Positions 23,831 to 35,405 of a stretch of 64,000 nucleotides of DNA are shown here, one piece after another. Position numbers and translations under genes: made by a program. The stretch covers positions 12,388,593 through 12,452,592 of the forward strand of contig OZ020516.1 in NCBI GenBank assembly GCA_963971425.1, read 5' to 3'. The number at the start of each line of letters is the position of its first letter. Position 1 is the stretch's first letter. Source of the stretch: Bryoerythrophyllum caledonicum. Its lineage: Eukaryota > Streptophyta > Bryopsida > Pottiales > Pottiaceae. The notes beneath the pieces are model-generated. The model ran no database searches. It was not told the DNA's origin and worked only from the letters and a program-made list of their open reading frames with translations.

Positions 23831-24138
23831 ATGGTTTCGTTTTAGGGTGTTGGTAGCTGTGGAAGTTTTGGAGGTGGTGGGAAGGATCAACGGCACTATA
23901 GGGGTGAGAGTTGGAGAGAGATTGGGGAGAGTGTGAATGAGTGTTGGCTGTTGGTTGAGGGTCGAGGTTGGTGGAGTTTGGAGTGGGGAAAGAGAGTAAT
24001 GGTATGTTAGGTGGGGATCAATGTTGAGATGGCCTATAGTAGGGAATATGTGGCAATACTCGGGGTTATGAGAAGAAGTCAGTTTGTAGCATAGTTATAT
24101 AGATCATTCATAATGCTGACTACTTTTCCTCGTTATAG

Positions 24139-27100
24139 ATGGAGGCTATCGGTCCAAGAACCCCCTTCTACGGAGGTAGGCATGGAGCTGGTGGATGAGG
24201 GCACAGAGGCTAGTGTCACTGACCTTGTAGACGAGTCAGGCTTGGCGTCAACATTGCAAGCAATGCTTAGCTCTATTCGTGGAACCTCTTACAATGTTTT
24301 GCAGAGTTCCATCAACCCCTGCATTGGTAACCTCCACATTTCGTTGTGCCACATGGTTCCCATGACTAAAGTCAGGCTTCCACTAAGAAGTGATGTGGAG
24401 AAGCAAATGAAAGAGTTCGTGGAGGGCTACCAACCGGGATCCGCGTGCTTCTATGTATCGTTGAAGAACTTCTCGTTGTTGGAGAAGTAGGTGATTCCTG
24501 CAGACCGAGCAGCGTGGTCCTGACTTTGGCAGGAAGAGGATCGAAAGTTTGAAGCTTTATTAAAAAGCCGACCAGAATATGCCGCATTCTCCGACAAGTT
24601 CTTCTTCGTGTGGGATGGCAATCACCGCCACATGGTATGGTATGAGGTGATTACTCAATTGCACCCCATCAACTACACCTTCCATCAGCCCGTGAAGGTT
24701 GTGGTAATCGAGCCATCCATGGAAAATCGACACATATTGTTCAACACAATGACTAATTGGAATAGGTATATTCTAAGTTTGTCACTTTGAATATTTTAAT
24801 TTTAGCTCATTCAATTGTTGAACGTATATTATATTTATTTATTACAATTTTTCAATTATTCAGACAAAAAGAGCCCGATCATGTATCGCAACACCTCACG
24901 CATGAAGTGAAGCGAATCCAACACTTTGGGCTATTGGAGTTCGAGCAGCTGAAGAGACTTATCAGTGAAGACGATTATGAGGCTAGTGTGCTCGTGTGGT
25001 CGAAGAAGGGAGTGAAGAAGTGGTATCATATGACGTTAGAGACGTTTTTGAAGCTTATGAGTGAAGTATGTATTTAACCAACCTAAATTTTATGTTATCA
25101 ATTGTTGTATAATATTTATCTCCGTCTGAATTTTTCTCAAGATTAATGATTTTTTTGTTTTTCCCAGCGTGACCTTATTGCAGTCTAAGAGGAACAATTT
25201 CAGAAGTTTAAAGACAGTTTGGTTACAGGTGTTCGCAAAGACGACTTGGAAATGCTGCAGAGTTGGTGAGTTGATGTGCGGACGCCATGGAGAAGAAGAA
25301 GACCTCGTGTCAGACTCACCTAAACCGGATGTTGGCAATTGCCAACCCAGCTAACAGAAAGGATTTCTTCAGGGAGGTAGAATTCTAGTCACCATTGTTT
25401 GATTTGTACCCACTGAATTCTTGTAATGTGATTGTTGACATTTAATTCTTATTGACGTTGTTGTGTTGTAGATGATTTGTCATTTTGACGTGTATCAAGT
25501 GCGCCTTGAGATGATGGCAGAGAAGCTCCAGTTGATCGCCACCGCAAAGGTAGCTGCCAGGTTCAAGGGACGTTGGTGTAGATGGTGGAACATGAACAAA
25601 GGCAGCAGATCCGAGTATAACTTTCCCGCGTCGCCGACCTCAGACAAGGCTCTTCGTGGCTGGATCGACAAGGTTGCATTCTGGGCTGGGGTACAATCAT
25701 CCACTCAATATTATTTTATTTTTTAAAAATATTTTTGTCTCTTGTGAGACTAAATATTTTGTATATTATTGTAGCTTGAGGAAGAGTGCGAGAAGCTCTT
25801 TGTTTTGATTGTCCTCGAGGACAACATCGTCTTCCAAACGGGAGGGCTTCCAAATCCCATTCCAAGCATTGAAAAGTGGATGGAGGCAAAGAGTATGATG
25901 CTATGGACAAAGGTATTTTCTAGCCACATTGGGAAGGGCTGCTCTTACTCGAAGAGGGAGGAGTTCATGGCGCAGGAAGATTGCAAGAAGGTTGTGAAGC
26001 GGGCCGTCATGCAATAATTTTGGAAGATGCTGGTAGTGAATGGAGCCTTGACCTCCGCAGATTTGCTCATCTGCTTCACAAAATGGACGGATACTTGTGC
26101 ACCGGACTGCATCTTAACGGATATTTAGAGGCGTCGGTTCTCAGTTCACCACCTCGTCCAGTGTCCCTAGTACTTGGAGATGAGGGAGGCGGATCCCACC
26201 CCAACAGATGAGGTTTAGTTACATGTGGCCTGCGAATCTATCCATGTGTCATCCATAGATAAAGGTGTGGTTCCTCTGCCTTTGGCTCTCATGGCTGCGG
26301 CAGAGGAGCTTTCTGAGAAGGCCAAGGTCAAGGCTATTGAGAAGGCGGGAAAGGCGGCGATAAAGATGCAGGAGAGGGTGGCTGTTAGGCTGGAGAAGGA
26401 AACAGCAAAGAAAGAGAAGAAGGAGACTAAAGAGAGGTGTAAGGAGCTTGCGGCGTTGGTGGCAAAGGAAGGGCTTGAGAAGCTCTCTACTCAGCTTGGA
26501 GTGCACGATGGATTTGCAGTCCCTCCACCAATGGCATTCACCATGGGCATATCACCCTCCGCTAGCAGCCGCCCTTCTACTTTTGTCGCCAAGCCTTCAG
26601 AAAGGTCTACTCCATCCCGGTGATTGACATTGCAGAGTCATCAGTTGCAGTGAAGGAGATGTGTGAGAGTGCACTCTCCATTATGTCTTTGATCAACAAT
26701 GTCGTTGTGGAGGGTGACAATCCGACAGTTTGGATTGAGATGCGTCAATTTCTAAAGGAGCACTCGAGATCGAAGTTGCAGCGCCACAAGTCATTGAATT
26801 GCCTACTTGGTTTTGCAGACATGGTATTCTTCGACATCCCGGAGGATTTGCCGGTCCCTGGCATAGGTTTGGAATATGTGACATGCTGTTTTGGAATAAG
26901 CTCCCAACCCAATTATCGGAGGAGGGTAAAAAAGAATCTCCCTCGATTAACCATGCTTTTGAGATGGCTGGGACATTGCTTTGTGACGGCGCACCACTTA
27001 TTGTGTTATACCCGGACTTGAAGTTCATCTCCAATGAACTTCTTGCCTAGACAAATTCGGCGGGATTTGTAGAGGAGACAAAGTGGTTTGCTATCAACGG

Positions 27101-28065
27101 GTTGCCACTCTCTTGCGATGGCCACTTTAGACGCACTCACAACTTCACTAGTGCTTCCTAGTGAAGTGCTTTGTTAGGCTATTGGAGCCGGCAATTCCTT
27201 TCTCTTTCCATGACAGGATTCAGTTGTCCTCAGATAGTCACTTGATCAATCTGATCACACATGACAATTTGACCATGAGGGCGAGGAGCAACGAGCCATG
27301 GCGTGGTGTACGAGAGAAGTTCAGCAACCTCATGGAGGCCCTTATTGATCTTTGCAGCTAGGAAGACAACATCATGCTAGACATCACAGCGTCTACTGGT
27401 TAGTTTTTTTTTACTTCTATTATTTTTGTTTATCTCTCGGGTGTGATGCTTATTTTCTTTTACATTTTTTTTTTCTGAAGGGGCATCAATCGAGGCTTGC
27501 AAGGCCCTCAAGCCCCACATCTTGGCATTGGAGGAGGACACGGATTTGGTTGAGGAAATCATTCGACCTTTGATTCCTTGTACTATGGAGGTGGAGTCGG
27601 CACCAGCATCGGCGGTGGAGGTGGATTCTCGCAAGCCCCCATTGGAGGTTGATGACAACGATTCGGAAGTGAAGACCGCTCTCAAGTGACATTGTAAGTA
27701 AGTTCTTTGCTTTCTAGATTACAGTTTTGCATTGTGGTGTAAAAATTCTGATTGATTCATGATTTAAAACATGCTTGTGACTTTCCTTTTTGCAGCCGAT
27801 CTTTGTCGTGGATGACTTCATTGCTCTTGACTCGTGTAGGAGTGTTCTTTCATTTGTCAAAGGAGGTGAAGAGTTCGCCTCGATCGTATCATTTGGCACC
27901 TTGGGATGCGTGTGTTGGAGATGCAATGGTTGCACTTGCATCTCCTCCACGTCTTCCAAAGGTAGCCCGACCAAGGTCCGTCACATGTCTGTTCATAGAG
28001 AGTGAGGCGCAAAGTAGTGGTTCGGATAGTGGTGATTGTTCTTCGGAAGAAGTGAACTCTGATTA
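24139..28065 (+). pseudogene. Decayed ParB-like / DNA N4-N6 methyltransferase gene
   Basis: Multi-exon coding relic. After an acceptor at 24138, the first exon (24139-24765) holds a ParB/sulfiredoxin-like segment ending in KFFFVWDGNHRHMVWYEVI. It joins exon 24864-25065 in phase across a GT-AG intron. Further exon pieces follow near 25168-25375, 25472-25690 and 25775-25911. A Lys/Glu-rich coiled coil lies at 26281-26500. A methyltransferase-like part starts near 26610: FADMVFFDIPEDLP (motif IV, DPPY-like, altered), AFEMAGTLLCDGAPLIVLYP, and after a stop EDNIMLDITASTGASIEACK followed by ALEEDTDLVEEII (motif I, FxGxG-like). Motif IV before motif I is the order of beta-class N4/N6 DNA methyltransferases. 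At least six stops and several frameshifts are present. The fold assignments are by eye. Confidence 0.5.
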
Positions 28066-28769
28066 GTTTTCCACAGAGGAGTCTTGATTCCTTTGTATTT
28101 GTTTGTTGTCTTGTTTTATCTTCAGACTATCAGTTTGTTGTCTTCATCATCGTCAATTCCTACGTCATTTGTTTTGTATGCAAAGGTCTCATTTTATCTT
28201 TGTATGTCATTCCAAATTAATTTGTGAATCAAGGTTCTAGTTGATTCCTTTGTTTTATCCATACAATTGTCACTACACCATTTTACTCTACATTCAATCT
28301 TTCTACACACAGTAAACTAAAAGAACTTGTAATTATTTGAACATTTCATCCCATTACCTTAAGTACGCTTTACCTATGAGGTTGAATTACAATTTTGCTA
28401 AATAGTAAGTTCTATTGTTAGAACAACATGATTTTAAAGGATCATTCAATGTTTGCGTCTAGGAAACATTGTAGTTGTCTAATTAGGTTTTTATTAATCA
28501 ATTAGCGGTTGGGGCTTGCTTTGCAACGCATTTTAATGTAGTTTATATATAACAGACTATTAAAAAAAGAAAGGTAATATGATTCACTACACGATTGACT
28601 GCACGGTTAATCTCCTTGTGTGATTCACTGCGTAGATTATGATTTTAGTAGTATGATTATAACTTTGCGCCGTCGCTGAGCTTACACATTTGAATTAATC
28701 CAATATTAATGAGAACTGACATCTTCTTCATAACCTATATAAGTCGGGTCATTGAGGGAGAATTCACAT

Positions 28770-29716
28770 ATGGATTCAGAGGAGGGAATGCACTTTGATA
28801 TGTATGAGTGGAGTGGTAGGGTGTATTTGTCGTCGTACTGGTTGTCGCTTAGGTCGATACACAAGGGTGAACGGGGAGTGTTTCTCTATAGGTATGTTGT
28901 CTAATACCTTGAGCTTTTCGGAACTGCTCTATTTTATGGGGTTTTTGTTGCATTGTCTCATGTTTTGTTGCGTTGTCTATCCTAGGTTTCGGAATGGATG
29001 CCCCACTATGGACAACAACTCCACCTGCCTTGTTTCTTGGCGACTTCCACAAGTTTACGGACGAGTGCACTCTTCATGCAACAATTTGGAAGATGTATTT
29101 TTTGCCACTAGATGGGACCCGTATAAATCCACTTTGATTTGATGCGCTTCTGCCACATATCTTCCAAGCAATGCAATTCCGAGTTACATCTAAGATGATC
29201 CAGCGACTCCTCGATAGCACTACCATTGGAGCATCTCTACGATTGGCTTTACGGAGGGTCAAGGCCGACTTTCGTGATGGAAACATTGCAAGAACCACTG
29301 AGGAACAACGGAGGTTAATGGAATATCCACTCTTACACGCTTTTTTACGAAGTCGGCATCGACTTAGCCATAGTCAGTGGATTCGCAACTGCGAACCAAA
29401 CAATGCCGCACTCCTTGAACGTGGCCTTGAAACTCTAATGATTGAGGAACTCGATTCCTTGGATAGACTCATTGAGAAATCCCATAACCTCACAACACTT
29501 CGACGGCGCAATATTGCTGCCAATCCATGGCGTTCGGATGACATAACGTTGTGGTACCAAACACCTCTTGCATCTGAGTGGCGAAGGGATTGGGGCTACC
29601 GAGGGCCAAGGAATTCAAGAATGGTTACATTTGTGCCGCACAATCCAAATGAGCCTCGCTTCATCTTTGGAGTGGATGGAAACTACACCTACGTAGGTCC
29701 GCGAGAGAGGCAATGA
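28770..29716 (+). pseudogene. Decayed gene, unknown protein of about 290 residues
   Basis: A candidate first exon at 28770 (MDSEEGMHFDMYEWSGRVYL) ends near a donor GTATGT at 28893. After an acceptor ATCCTAG near 28985, one frame (GFGMDAPLWTTTPPALFLGD) runs to 29716 with a single TGA near 29139. The long part has basic, helical sequence (MIQRLLDSTTIGASLRLALR, EEQRRLMEYPLLHAFLRSRH) and ends FIFGVDGNYTYVGPRERQ. The phase at the intron does not fit exactly, so the splice model is tentative. I do not recognise the family. It follows the methyltransferase relic by 700 bp on the same strand and may belong to the same element. Confidence 0.45.
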
Positions 29717-30380
29717 TGGCTACCTTCATTTCAAGAACCTCATGAGAGTAGCATCTGAATGTTGTAGAAGTTTTGTAGTAAAAAGATGCCAAAAGTATTG
29801 AAGAACTCGTTGTTTTGACAATTTTGATATTGATCCATTATGAACAACCTTTGCAATTTTATCACATATCTCCCTTGTTTACCTATCCTTAATCGTATAC
29901 ATTGGTCGATTTCAGACAATCCTTCTCGCAATATTTACACTTTACAATTCAAAGTAGTTGAGATATATAGAGTATCACCATGGTATAACATGGATATCAC
30001 CTAGGTATTACAAGGTTATCACTTGTATAATAAAAGGGTATGACCTAGGTTTAACATGGATATTGTTTGTTATAAAATTCTTTAATTTTTCTCCTTCTAT
30101 CTATTTATTTTTATAAAGATATGCCACGTTACCCCAAACCATAAATCCACAGCCATGAGCACCCCTTTCAATTTTTGAAAACCCTAATGCAATAAAAACC
30201 TCAACTATTAAGACTTCCATATGTCCAAATATCTTGTCATTGTAGATTTTGACATTGAATTTTGCATACATCAAACCAATCTAAATATAAACCACGGCCA
30301 TAGGCATTCCATTCAAATTTTGAAAGAAAATATTGCAAAAAAAATTCAAAAACTCAATCCTCAGTGCTCGCCACTCGCCG
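29717..30380. other. Spacer, no gene
   Basis: AT-rich. A short degenerate direct repeat around GGTATNACATGGATATCACC lies at 29975-30070. There is no recognisable 5' LTR of the Copia element that follows. Confidence 0.5.
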
Positions 30381-32571
30381 CTCAGCTCTCACAAGATAGC
30401 AATCCTGACTCTGGGGCAAGTCATCATGTAACCGGAGCCTATGCAAACCCACACAACATAGAAGCTAGCTTCTCTGGGCACAATGTGACAATTGCTCATG
30501 GCAATGCCCACCATGTAGCAGCAATTGGGTCCGCCGATGTCAACACTTTGTCCGTGCATTCTCCTAGGCTATGACAGTCAAAGCAACCGTTACACTCTTT
30601 GATCGTAAAAGCAAACGCATCCATCGTAGCAGAGATGTTGTATTCGAATAGGACTTAATGCTATCCCACAAAGGTGAATCCTCCCAAAGATATTGAACTA
30701 TTTCCCGAATCCTCAGACTCAAACTCAAGTGACCCTACAGATCATCCACCTATGAAAAATTCATCAGTTATTGAAGAGGCTCCACCGTCACCTCCTCAGA
30801 CAGCTCCGGTTGATCAACCACAAAGATATCCACTTCGTTAACGACGTCCCAGTACAAGGTTCAAAAACAATTATCTCTTCTCTACAGAAATGGAAACATT
30901 TATTGAACCTCGCAACTACACCAAAGTCATCAAACACTCCAGCTAGAAAGACGCTATTCAACAAGAGGTTGATTCAATCAAAGAAAATGACACATGGAAA
31001 TTAGTAGACCTACCTCCTGACAAACGTCTAATATCTGCAAAGTGGATATTTAAAACCAAACCTCGACCTAGCGGCAAAATTGAAAAGCGTAAGGCTAGGC
31101 TTGTGGCTCGAGGATTTGAACAAGAAGAGGGTATCAATTTCTTTAAAACCTTTGCTCCCATAGTTCGTGATGTCAAGATTGCCTTTCTGAATGGAAAAAT
31201 TGACGCGGAAGTCTACATGACCATTCTCCCCGGATTTGAAAATAGCGGCAAGGTGTGCAAGCTCCAGGGAGCACTATATGGCCTCCAACAAGCCCCTCAA
31301 GCCTGGTATGGTGCAATTAACACCTATCTTCAACAACAAGGACTTACAAAGAGAAAATAAGAACCTAACTTTTATTTCTCTATTCGTGATTGGAAATACA
31401 CCTTACTTCTTCTATACATCGATGATATTATTCTAACAGGCGATGACCATGAAAACATTGCCAATCTTGACGCATAGTTGACAAGATGGTTCAAAATGAC
31501 ACACCTTGGAGACGCACAATTATATATTGGTGTTGAACTACTCTACACTCATGATGGAATTTTCTTTCACCAACAAAGCTATATTAAAAGCCTACTTGAG
31601 CGGTTTGGAATGCAAGACTGCAACCCCCTCTCCGCATCCATGAACTCCAAGATCAAATTATCAAAAGACACAAAGACAAATCCCGTAGACAAACTTGTCT
31701 ACCAATGTCTTGTAGGTGGACTACTCTATGCTACTATAAGCTGTTGGAATAAACAATATGCAGTCAGTTGCATCTCTTGCTATATGAGCAATCCTCAACA
31801 AGCACACCTGACAGCCGCAAAGAACATTCTCCGCTATCTAAAAGGGACACTCGACTATGGCATCTTTAATCCTGTCAATGATATTGGAGGATTATCCATC
31901 TTCACAGATGCGGACTGGGCAGGGGAATCAGACTCACAAAGATCAACCTCTGGCATTTTATATAAATTAGGCTCTTCTCCAATTGCTTGGACTAGTAAAC
32001 TAAAACCCACCCTTGCCTTATCTTCAATTGAGGCTAAATATCGTATCCTTTCAGAAGCAGCTCGTAACATCACCTACTTTCGACGTCTCCTAGATGAGCT
32101 AAAACTTAGTAGCCCTTCTCCCACCCCTATTTTTTGTGACAATATTAGTAGCATCAAACTTGTTCGTAACCCTGTAATGCATCAGAGAACTAAACATATC
32201 GAGTTAAAACATCACTATATTCGAGAGAAATATAATGATGGCTCAATTGTTATTACTTATGTTCCCTCTCATCTCTAGTAGGCAGATTTACTCACTAAAC
32301 CTTTGGCCACCAACCAATTTATTGCCAATAGGGATCTTACATGTCTCAAACCTATACCATCATGCCACATCTTTACCAAGTATATGATCTTAGGTGTAGA
32401 TATATCTCTTTACTTCTCTTCTCACTTCAACATGTGATTCTAGTCTGAATCCTCATATTGTGAATATTAGTTTGTACACTTGTGTCACTAGCAACTTTAG
32501 TTGTGTCATCACCCCTTGAACTCTCTCTTCGATTTTGACACCGTGGCTACCCAATGAGGTTTGAGAGGAGG
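30381..32571 (+). pseudogene. Ty1/Copia polyprotein remnant, internally deleted
   Basis: Protease motif DSGASHHV at about 30410. A jump follows directly to the pre-RT region (FDRKSKRIHRSRDVVFE near 30600), so the integrase region is missing. Then come reverse transcriptase blocks AKWIFKTKP and KARLVARGFEQEEG (31040-31160), a further short deletion after FAPIVR, DVKIAFLNGKIDAEVYM, LYGLQQAPQAWY, and YIDDIILTGDD (about 31417). RNase H follows with FTDADWAGESDSQRSTSG (about 31898), SSIEAKYRILSEAA, and HIELKHHYIREKY near 32200. Several stops and frameshifts break it. The longest intact piece is 31478-32278. A typical plant Copia order; the element cannot be autonomous. Confidence 0.9.
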
Positions 32572-32743
32572 TGTTAGAGCAATCAAACCTCCTTGTACCA
32601 TGAGCTTAGGCATATCTTGTGGTATTGCCACCACCAACGTAGTCTCTGTAGATTCATCCTTCATCTCGTCATCAATACACACTTGTACTTAACCAGACAC
32701 ATTGCCTCACTTTCAATCAAGCTTGTGAGCTTACATTGCAATA
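32572..32743 (+). mobile_element. Probable 3' LTR remnant of the Copia element
   Basis: A purine-rich tract (GAGGTTTGAGAGGAGG) is followed by TGTTAGAGC, the usual arrangement of a Copia polypurine tract and LTR start. About 170 bp later the sequence becomes part of the TTAA-type repeat at 32744, so the LTR end is lost or very short. No matching 5' LTR was found upstream. Confidence 0.55.
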
Positions 32744-33459
32744 CACTGGGCATCTCCAAAATTTTGCTAGAAGTTTCTATTGACATTTAGATTTTTCATA
32801 TATATAGAAAATATTACCTTCTTTGAAGATGTCAAAAAAATTCTTGTCTTTAGTATTAAAAAGCATTTTAACTCAAGTCAAGCATTTTTACACATTTAGG
32901 CCAAGCAAGGAAAGAACCTCATCTTTTCTACATATAACCTAGAGATCTTCATATTTTTCACTTTTTATTTTTTCAAAAACATTATGTGGTAAGAACCTTC
33001 TTATTATTATTCTAAAACATATTAAGTTCACAAAAAACTAAAATGTGAATTGACAATTTTTGAACTTCTATTCCTTGCACACTTGTTTTGAATATGCTAC
33101 ATCCTTTTTTTACCTCTAAACATTGGTGTATATGGAACTAACATCATGCTTAACACAATGGCAAAAGAATTAGACCTTGTGTAGTGCAAAAATTTGATAC
33201 CAAGTGAAGTCAAAGTCTGTTGATTCACTCAATGCAAGGAAGAAACTAAACCATTTTCTTGACTCTAAAAACTATACTAATCTTTCAATCCACATAGTCA
33301 AAGTTTATGAAATTTATTATGTTACTTAGTAAGTCTCAATTGAGATCCTACGGTCAAAATTGTAAATACAAGGTTTTGTAACGGTCCTTACTCATTGCAC
33401 TAGAATCAACAATTTTGAAGTTGTTTTGGTGTGATATTGTCACGGTCCTATAGGGATTA
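32744..33459 (-). mobile_element. TTAA-type element, truncated copy (family of 55486-56245)
   Basis: Reverse-orientation relative of 55486-56245 (shared GACATCTTCAAAGAAGG, AAGTGTGCAAGGA and GTTGATTCTAGTGCAATGAG segments). Its right end GTCCTATAGGGATTAT corresponds to GTCCTTTAGGGGTTAA. The left end is cut by the Copia LTR. Confidence 0.6.
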
Positions 33460-33475
33460 TACACATTGCTCATTT

Positions 33476-34251
33476 TATTGGTCATTTAGTGCCCACAAGA
33501 TCCAGAATGGGACTCTGGAGGTGTTAAAATTCCATTTTCATAAAATCCATGAGGAGTTAGGTTGTGAAATGTGAAGTTTAGATTTGCTCACACATTACAT
33601 GAACACTTTGCAAAAATCAAAATTTGGAGTAAGAGAACTCCCGGAAAGTTAGGAATACAACACAAAATACATCAAATACACTCAAAATCCAATGAAAACT
33701 TTGCTGCATACTATAATGTATTTCATACACATGCAAAATGATTTTGGTCTTAAATTTTGATTGAAATTTGTCTTTCAAAGATTCTTCATTGTAATGTGAT
33801 TGTTGATCTCTCTCATTGCATACAAAACTTCCGACTTAATTTGTACAAGTTTGGAACATTTTTGTACACAATCAAGTAAAAAAAATCATCAACAATCATG
33901 TAGAAATGTTTTCTTCACGTATGATATGTTAATGCAAAGCTATCAACCTAGTGCACATGTGAACCTCTTTTATTTAAAATACAATTTTTTTTGCAAGAAT
34001 CTATTGATGGATAAAGTAGTATACCCTCCAAAGTCCACAATTTTCATTACCAATACAAGGTATCTTTAAACACCATAATCTATTCCATCAACCATTGGAT
34101 GTCGTGCAAATTTTCCCCAAAGTTTAGGTCATGGTTTGAGTTCAATTTTGTAAGGTTGGATACTAAAATTAGGCATTATACTTCCACCAAACTTAGTTCG
34201 AAGAAAAAAATGAGCACATATCTTGGTTTTGGAGAAACGCTAAAGGGTTAC
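33476..34251 (+). mobile_element. TTAA-type element, relative of 52600-53598
   Basis: Starts near CATTTAGTGCCCACAAGATC and ends CGCTAAAGGGTTAC. It shares most of its length with 52600-53598, including CATTGGATGTNGTGCAAATTT. The terminal TTAA has decayed on both sides. Confidence 0.6.
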
Positions 34252-34300
34252 TGCTTAGTTTGGTTTTGGGTCCTTGGTCCGAGTGTGAAACACCGCTTAA

Positions 34301-34640
34301 GATAAGCCCCCCTAAAACCGACAAGTTAAGAAATGTGCATATATGGAGAGAGGAGATAATTATACTATTATTTTGCAGTGATAGCCAATAGAATCACAAT
34401 TCCAACCCAAGTGATTTCATATTTTTCGATGAAAACTGAATTTTCAAACTGTACAACCATGTTTAGTGAGTGGCCAATAGCAGGTACCCCCCATAACCAA
34501 CAACCAAAAGTAAAGGTCTTGACTAATAGCAAACCTCCATTTGAAGCTGAGTTGGTGGTAATGGGATGGAAGAGGGTTGGATATACCCCAATTTTATAGG
34601 CGTTGGCTATGGGTTTTGGTTGGTTATAGGGGGGCTTACC
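34301..34640. mobile_element. MITE with GATAAGCCCCCCTA ends
   Basis: Left end GATAAGCCCCCCTAAAACC and the complement of the right end, GGTAAGCCCCCCTATAACC, form an imperfect inverted repeat around about 340 bp. TTAA precedes and TTAG follows, so the duplication is probably TTA. This fits a Tourist/Harbinger-like MITE. No open frame. Confidence 0.6.
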
Positions 34641-35405
34641 TTAGTTACATTTGTCACCATGGAAACACAGAGTCTACAGCTGACGTGGATCGGCAGCATG
34701 GAAGACGAAGAGCGCATAAAGAACCACCAAAGCAACGCGCCACATCAGCCAAAGCCGCCAGAACTCCACGTAAGCGGATGAGGCTGATGACTAGTACCTT
34801 CTCATCCCCTTCTAATTCTCTCCAACATTCATCTTCTCTTCATCCAAATCCCACGCTCACACCTCCCCGCATCCATCCCCGTTCATCTCTCCCGACGTCG
34901 TTGCAGCGGCAAGCCGGACTCGCAATGCCTGTCTCACCGCGGGAAGCGATTGCTTGGAGTGCAATCTGCGGGAGAGCTCTCTAGACGGTGGGAACACGAC
35001 CTGCGAAGGTTTGGTGGAGTGCCTGAGCTCGGTTTCCGTTGGCAGTTTGATGGGGTTTAGCGTCACTTGAGGGCAGAAGGCGGTTTTGTTGTTCAGGTGA
35101 GTTGGCTGCTGGCCTGCTCAATCAGCTCACATTTGAACGGGTGAGATGGCTTCGTGAGGTGGGTTGTTGATTGAGAGGGTTAGATTGCGTTGTTGGTGGT
35201 AGGGTTGATTGGGGGGTTGTTTTTTGCAGGAGGTGGTGTGTGAGGTGAGGAGATTACATGCAGTGGTGATCATGGGAAGCTGAGGGGATCACATGCGGAG
35301 GAATGGCATCTTGGGGAGGAGTAGGATATGATTGTTTAGCTCAAAGCAAGGATTGGGTTCGTGTGGGTTTTGGAATTGCCTCGGGCTCTGGAGGTTTTGG
35401 TCATC
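34641..35405. other. Upstream region of the BTL1-like gene
   Basis: Higher GC than the flanks. It may hold 5' UTR or a first exon of the carrier gene, but I could not choose one. Short open frames on both strands have no recognisable motif. Confidence 0.35.

Noticed and set aside
32572..32743. Complete Copia element with two LTRs
   Set aside because: Only a 3' LTR-like start after a purine tract is seen. No matching 5' LTR or target duplication was found.
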